Below are positions 19,850 through 23,552 of a DNA stretch of 23,552 nucleotides, in pieces. The stretch comes from Euprymna scolopes (lineage: Eukaryota; Mollusca; Cephalopoda; Sepiida; Sepiolidae). The position numbers and the translations under genes were made by a program. The notes below the pieces were generated by a model. The model made no database searches, had not been told where the DNA came from, and saw nothing but the letters and a program-made list of their open reading frames with translations. The DNA is taken from positions 25,237,259 through 25,260,810 of the forward strand of contig CM044513.1 of NCBI GenBank assembly GCA_024364805.1. Reading direction: 5' to 3'. Each line of letters starts with the position of its first letter. The first letter of the stretch is position 1.

Positions 19850-20770
19850 CGTCAGCGTCGAGCACGTGTGCGTTCGTGAACAATATGAGTAAGGTCATAA
19901 GCAATGAAAAAATCGTGACAGAACCTCCCCTCATCATCTGTCTTGTTTGGTTGGTCTAACCATTCCACATCGTGAGCATTGAAGTCTGCACAGACGTGAA
20001 TGTTAGTCGAAGGATGAGCAGACAGGTTGTGGTCAATTTTCTCATATATGCTCTTAAAGATAGTAACTCCACTGTTGTGGGGGCGATAAAGAGCAAACAC
20101 AGGATAACCAAAAAGTACCTGAAGGACTTTGAACTAAAATATATGCTTTATTTTTTATATCTTTTTGTAATTTAAACACAATTTTATTAAAACATTGAAA
20201 TTTCCCTTAAAAGTATTTCAAATTTCAAACAATCATAAATTCATAAATAATTATGAAAAATAATTTCTTTTAAATGTTTCCTATTTGCAGTTTCACATAT
20301 TTGTGCTCTTTCCAAAACATTATTCATGAAAGATTGCAGACTCCCTTATTTCGTTCCGCAAGCTGACAAACCCCAAAACGTCAAATTCCAAACTGTGCAA
20401 GAATTGTAGAAAAAAATCAGGAATTAAATATGGGAGTTAAATCTCAATCCAAAAATTCTACAAATATGCGAAACTGAAAACAGGGAACATTTAAATAACA
20501 TTATTTTTCATAAAGTTTGAATTCTGCATTTTTTTAAATTTCCAATATCTTTGTCGAATTGTGTTAAAATTACAGAAAGATGTTATAAAAAGTAAAGAAT
20601 CTGTTTAAGTTCAGAACCCTCTAGTTAATTTATGGACAGCCTGTATAAACGCAGTTGTGTGAGAAAGTGCCACTCGGAAGCACATATAGGATAATTGTCT
20701 GGAGATGTCCCTACCATATAGTAATACATCTCTAATGTAAGCACGTATTCCATATCCATGTGAATTTGCG
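19850..20770 (-). pseudogene. LINE endonuclease pseudogene (with insertion)
   Basis: The minus strand encodes an APE-type endonuclease in two blocks. Block 1 (about 20770-20646) reads SHGYGIRAYIRDVLL, then MCFRVALSHTTAFI. Block 2 (about 20097-19850) reads FALYRPHNSGVTIF, then IHVCADFNAHDVEWL, with the catalytic GDFN motif changed to ADFN, and then FFIAYDLTHIVHE. A 544-bp inverted-repeat element separates the blocks, and they are in the same frame once its TA target is counted once. The N-terminal part of the domain is absent (5' truncation). It is followed by linker sequence (WYSSECAAAIAYRNHF-like, about 19540-19490) leading to the RT. Confidence 0.8.
20100..20643. mobile_element. 544-bp Tc1/mariner-type MITE with ~215-bp inverted repeats
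   Basis: The left end is CAGGATAACCAAAAAGTACC, then TGAAGGACTTTGAACT. The right end read inward is CAGGCTGTCCATAAATTAAC, then TAGAGGGTTCTGAACT. The arms remain similar for about 215 bp (for example TTGCAGTTTCACATATTTGT and TTTCAGTTTCGCATATTTGT) around an unmatched centre of about 115 bp. It is flanked by CA (a changed TA, 20098-20099) and TA (20644-20645). The CAGGSTGTCC terminus and the TA target point to Tc1/mariner. There is no coding capacity. It lies inside the LINE endonuclease. Confidence 0.85.
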
Positions 20771-20775
20771 ATTTT

Positions 20776-21500
20776 TATTTTCTTATTATTAGATGCAAAT
20801 GATTTTATTAATTATATTGATTTATATTATATTCACACCACATCTCTATAAAATATAGCATTAAACGACCTGACAATTCTACCCCCCCCCGCACTTCGGA
20901 TCTATTAAAATGACACATTAGAGTTCAACGCAGAAAACAAGGACACGTTACAATTTCTTTTTTAAATTTTGTTGAACGCAGACCGAAACCAATTTCCATT
21001 GTCGAGAATAACTCAGGGAAAACAGCCGAGTTCCCGCACGAGTTCCTTCTTTTTTTTTCAAGTAGTTAGAGAGGAATCCATCGCCATACTTTTCCTAAAC
21101 ATGTCAATTGAATATGGTTATATAAAATGTTTCGCTTTTCAACTAACTGACCCATCATTATTCCTTAAAATAGCTTTCTTCCATTTCTTGTATTTCTTTG
21201 AGGCATTCACTTCTTTCTCACTGAATAAACTCGTATAACTTACGACTAACACCCGCTAGATGTTAATGATATTGCAATGCAAATTATATTTAGTTTCATT
21301 TTTTATGCAAAAGTGGGGGGATTATATGGGTGGAAGCCTTTCGTGATAATTTCTTTTCCTTTTTACATATTTCTTTCTCTGAGATATTTTCTATACGAAT
21401 ATTTTCGACAACACATAGCCCTAAAGCTGAAGCAGTAAGTAATTGTAAAATGCATGTGAAAGTGTTACACAGAATTTCCAAGTTCCTTCCGGATGCATCC
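20776..21500. other. AT-rich stretch, no gene recognised
   Basis: Contains a C-run at about 20881-20890 and a perfect 14-bp palindrome CCGGATGCATCCGG at 21489-21502 just upstream of the candidate exon. Open frames at 20969-21238 and 21296-21550 show no motif. A GTAAGT at about 21436 could be a donor of an upstream untranslated exon. Confidence 0.4.
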
Positions 21501-21530
21501 GGGTTAGTACGTGAGTAGCGAGAAGTAAAA

Positions 21531-21673
21531 ATGGCGAATATGCATCGCATTATAACGGATGAAGAAATAGGTTTTTATTCCCTTATACCCTCGTATTACA
21601 CATGGCCAACATACAAAAAAACATGGGATAATTTATTAACGTTCAAAAAAGAGCCGAAAAAAGCTAAAGCTGT
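21531..21673 (+). CDS. Candidate first coding exon of an unknown host gene
   Basis: An ATG in the context AAAAATGG at 21531 opens 47 full codons, MANMHRIITDEEIGFYSLIP, then SYYTWPTYKKTWDNLLTF, then KKEPKKAKA. At 21674 it meets GTAAGTACG, an excellent animal 5' splice site, leaving phase 2. An in-frame TAG at 21516 supports the start. If unspliced, it stops after one more codon as a 48-residue peptide. Codon choice and the Trp/Tyr-rich, then Lys-rich sequence look protein-like, unlike the surrounding noise. I do not recognise the family. No matching acceptor was found downstream within the window, so the next exon may lie beyond it. Confidence 0.42.
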
Positions 21674-21918
21674 GTAAGTACGTAAAATGTAAAAATCAAA
21701 ATGTAAAAATCAAGATTGTGAATTGTTAATTAAAAGGACAAACGGAAAATCGTTGGAGAAAGAAAATGCAAACACGTTCATCGCGAACACAGATTGTTTT
21801 AGCAAAAAGGATTTCCGGCGCCATTGTCGATTATTCTGATTTAACCCTAGAGAAGAAGTTCCAAATTAATCTCTCTTCGCCACTAAACTGCAGAAGCAGT
21901 AGAAGAATCAATACTGAA

Positions 21919-22250
21919 TGTCAGCGAGGTTAACCAACCCTATGGCTCTTGCTCGTTGGCTCAGTTTTCACTTGATAATTGAAAGGACGCGAAAGCAATG
22001 TCGACTCCATTGGTTTTAGCAGCTGGATGAATTATGGCAGCGAGAGGAGGAGCGAGAGTGTGACTAGCATCAGGTTAAACAAAGCAAAGTTCCGCCATGC
22101 CGGACCATATCTCATAAAACTAAAGTGGCAATACTTCCTGGTCTTGTTTAGTTCAGGTCGATTCTGAATTGTATTCTATCTTAAGCCCTCGGGCATTGCA
22201 TGTGGACAATAAAGAATATTTCAGTATTCAAGTGTGATCCTACTTCCAAT
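21919..22250 (+). other. GC-richer block with AATAAA: possible solo LTR or transcript 3' end
   Basis: The block starts TGTCAGCGAGGTTAACC and runs with higher GC than its flanks to CATGTGGACAATAAAGAATA, with AATAAA at 22208-22213. This layout resembles a small Ty3/gypsy-type LTR with its polyadenylation signal, or the end of a transcription unit. The bases CTGAA occur just before (21914-21918) and again at 22253-22257, but the right end does not finish in CA, so the LTR reading is not secure. An open frame (21979-22167) has no motif. Confidence 0.25.
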
Positions 22251-22479
22251 TTCTGAAGAGTCTGAATATTAATGGCGTTTTATATTCCGTTTTTCCTATA
22301 GATATTATTAACTCAAGGTTTAGAATATTTACAGATAACGTTGTTTGAATTTGTTACCACCAGCGCAATTATGTTTTAGTTGAAAGTTTTGCAGGTAGTT
22401 TTTGTATTAGACTTGAAAAATGTGATTTTATCACAGATTCAAATGTTTAAACTGAATCAGCAAGATGACATTTCTCTAA

Positions 22480-22588
22480 TGAAAAATTATTTTAATGGAA
22501 AAAATTATTTTAATGGGAAAATCATTTTAATGGGAAAATTATTTTAATGGAAAAATTATTTTAATAGGAAAATTATTTTAATGGAAAA
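22480..22588. repeat. 18-19-bp tandem repeat, six copies
   Basis: Six copies of AAATTATTTTAATGGGAA (variants GGAA, AGGAA) lie head to tail. Confidence 0.92.
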
Positions 22589-22619
22589 CAACTCAAACAA
22601 TCTCTGAGGCCACTTCATG

Positions 22620-23165
22620 TACGAGCAAAATACACGAAAGATGATTATCGTCAAGATAGGATCACATACGAATGCATCCATCGATTTATGTCCCCATTCA
22701 ACTACAGACGGGAAGTCTTCATCTAAGATTTAATTTCTTTTGATATATGTCCATTCGTTTTCTCTCGTATTTGCTATTGAGCGTAGGGTCATCAGAAAAT
22801 CTCGGAGACAATTTTATCACGGTCATTTATGAATATGGAGAATAAATATCTAAGGATTGACTCCTGAAGCCCCTGAATTTATATGATGCTGTTTTGATAG
22901 GCGACCACTGAGAACAACATGGATTTTTCTTTTACTTAAGAAGAATTTGATTATGCAAATCATTCGTCCAGCTGATATAATTTTCCTGAGAAGACCATCG
23001 TGTAATACCTTGTCAAAGACCTTAGATGAATCTAGGGATACTGTCTTAGCTTTCTCTGGCTTACCTAGTACGTGATATATGTTCAGAGATTACAGTTAAA
23101 ATATCTACAGTAGAACAGGCTTGTTTAAGTCAATATAGTCGGATCAAAGATTTATTATCGATGAG
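22620..23165 (-). pseudogene. Second LINE reverse transcriptase fragment (CR1/Jockey-like)
   Basis: The minus strand encodes the middle of a non-LTR RT. ILTVISEHIYHVLGKP lies near 23090, though the segment before it is in another frame. Motif A is TVSLDSSKVFDKVLHDGLL. RKIISAGRMICIIKFF follows, then the RKIHVVLSGRLSKQHHINSG strand leading into motif B (GASG / GLQESI across a frame change). SIFINDRDKIVSEIF and a degraded SDDP stand where FADD is expected. FPSVVEWGHKSM matches the downstream WxxxWxxxxN segment. It lacks endonuclease, RT start and C-terminus. It differs clearly in sequence from the LINE at 16930-20775, so it is a different family or a much older copy. Confidence 0.7.
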
Positions 23166-23185
23166 GTGTTAGACTAGTGCTTGGA

Positions 23186-23257
23186 ACACACACACACACA
23201 TATATATATATACACTGTCTTGTGGACGAAAACACTGTCTTGGTTGGACGAAAACTA
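23186..23257. repeat. (CA)n(TA)n and a two-copy 24-bp tandem repeat
   Basis: CA repeats running into TA repeats (about 23187-23212) are followed by two copies of ACACTGTCTTG..GGACGAAAAC (23212-23257). Confidence 0.85.
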
Positions 23258-23516
23258 GGGGAACCAACCCCAAAATCAAACATTTGTGAGCCTTATCACA
23301 GAGCTATATAATAAAATAATAGTAGAACTATAGAAGTTGTAAATTTCTTAGGAAAAAACAGTATAGTTGCAATTTATATTTAGCGAGCTTCGAAACAACT
23401 ACAATATTCCCTTAAGAAAATTGCTTTTAAATATTTTTACATTAGATGAAATAGAAGCTTAAACGATATTACTTATATTAGGCTACAAAGCAAATTAGAA
23501 ATGACAGCCTATGCAG

Positions 23517-23552
<36 letters not shown>
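23517..23552. repeat. (CA)n(TA)n microsatellite at the window end
   Basis: About ten CA units pass directly into TA units and run off the right edge. It is the same compound type as at 23187. Confidence 0.95.

Larger units (their letters stand above)
16930..20775 (-). mobile_element. 5'-truncated CR1/Jockey-group LINE, twice interrupted
   Basis: Reading the minus strand from 20775 down, the order is endonuclease (SHGYGIRAYIRDVLL; LYRPHNSGVTIF; NIHVCADFNAHDVEWL), linker, reverse transcriptase (SSKATGLDNIQIIVLKKL; GFRSARSKADVLTVIS; LDLSKAFNRMWHKVL; APQGSMLGLTLF; FADDTTICGNASK) and a C-terminal region (LSLLYRYFHRKCLSAL; TCFPADYSLQV). Net of the insertions about 2.8 kb of LINE remain; the start of the endonuclease and any ORF1 are missing. 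Several frameshifts and stops make it dead. The 3' end near 16930 is approximate and no clear poly-A or target duplication was found. Clade assignment between CR1 and Jockey is inference from motif style. Confidence 0.85.

Noticed and set aside
21489-21502. CCGGATGCATCCGG palindrome as a transcription factor site
   Set aside because: I know no factor matching it with confidence. It is noted only as a 14-bp perfect palindrome upstream of the candidate exon.

Overview
This is an AT-rich, intron- or intergenic-like stretch of a large animal genome. It has no complete protein-coding gene, but it is dense in repeats: (TA)n, (CA)n(TA)n and (TTA)n microsatellites, four long AT-rich minisatellites, Tc1/mariner relics, CR1/Jockey-group LINE fragments, and tRNA- and U2-like sequences. 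The (CA)n(TA)n tracts and the mix of Tc1/mariner, RTE-like tails and LINEs fit a lophotrochozoan, most likely a cephalopod mollusc. That assignment is inference; the sequence does not prove it.

Layout. 1-1440 is a 22-bp satellite. It is followed by a possible exon pair (1447-1679 and 2106-2136). 2620-4610 holds a two-copy dispersed repeat and a decayed mariner-like transposase fragment. 4960-5965 is a hairpin-forming ~30-bp minisatellite. 6852-6946 is a 24-bp tandem array. 7100-7775 carries two U2 snRNA-like sequences. 8357-8810 has a tRNA-Cys-like head and an RTE-like tail. 9799-10173 is a 375-bp near-perfect foldback (palindromic) element. 10380-10825 is another repeat ending in the same GGCAACGCCGG motif. 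12072-12945 is an internally deleted Tc1-like element with IR/DR ends. 13070-13155 looks like an RTE-type 3' tail. 13800-14275 is a 17-bp AT minisatellite. 15231-16550 is a decayed Tc1/mariner element on the minus strand.

The main structure is a ~3.8-kb stack at about 16930-20775. A 5'-truncated CR1/Jockey-group LINE on the minus strand has endonuclease, linker, reverse transcriptase and C-terminal region in order. It is interrupted twice: by a ~514-bp putative solo LTR directly before its FADD motif, and by a 544-bp MITE-like element with long inverted repeats and a TA target duplication inside the endonuclease. A second, different LINE reverse-transcriptase fragment lies at 22620-23165.

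The best candidate for host coding sequence is a short first exon at 21531-21673. It has an upstream in-frame stop, an AAAAATGG start context and a consensus GTAAGTACG donor. A GC-richer block with AATAAA follows at 21919-22250. No bacterial operon, CRISPR array or intact novel system is visible. The interest lies in the nested and palindromic mobile elements, the U2-like pair and the two candidate exons.
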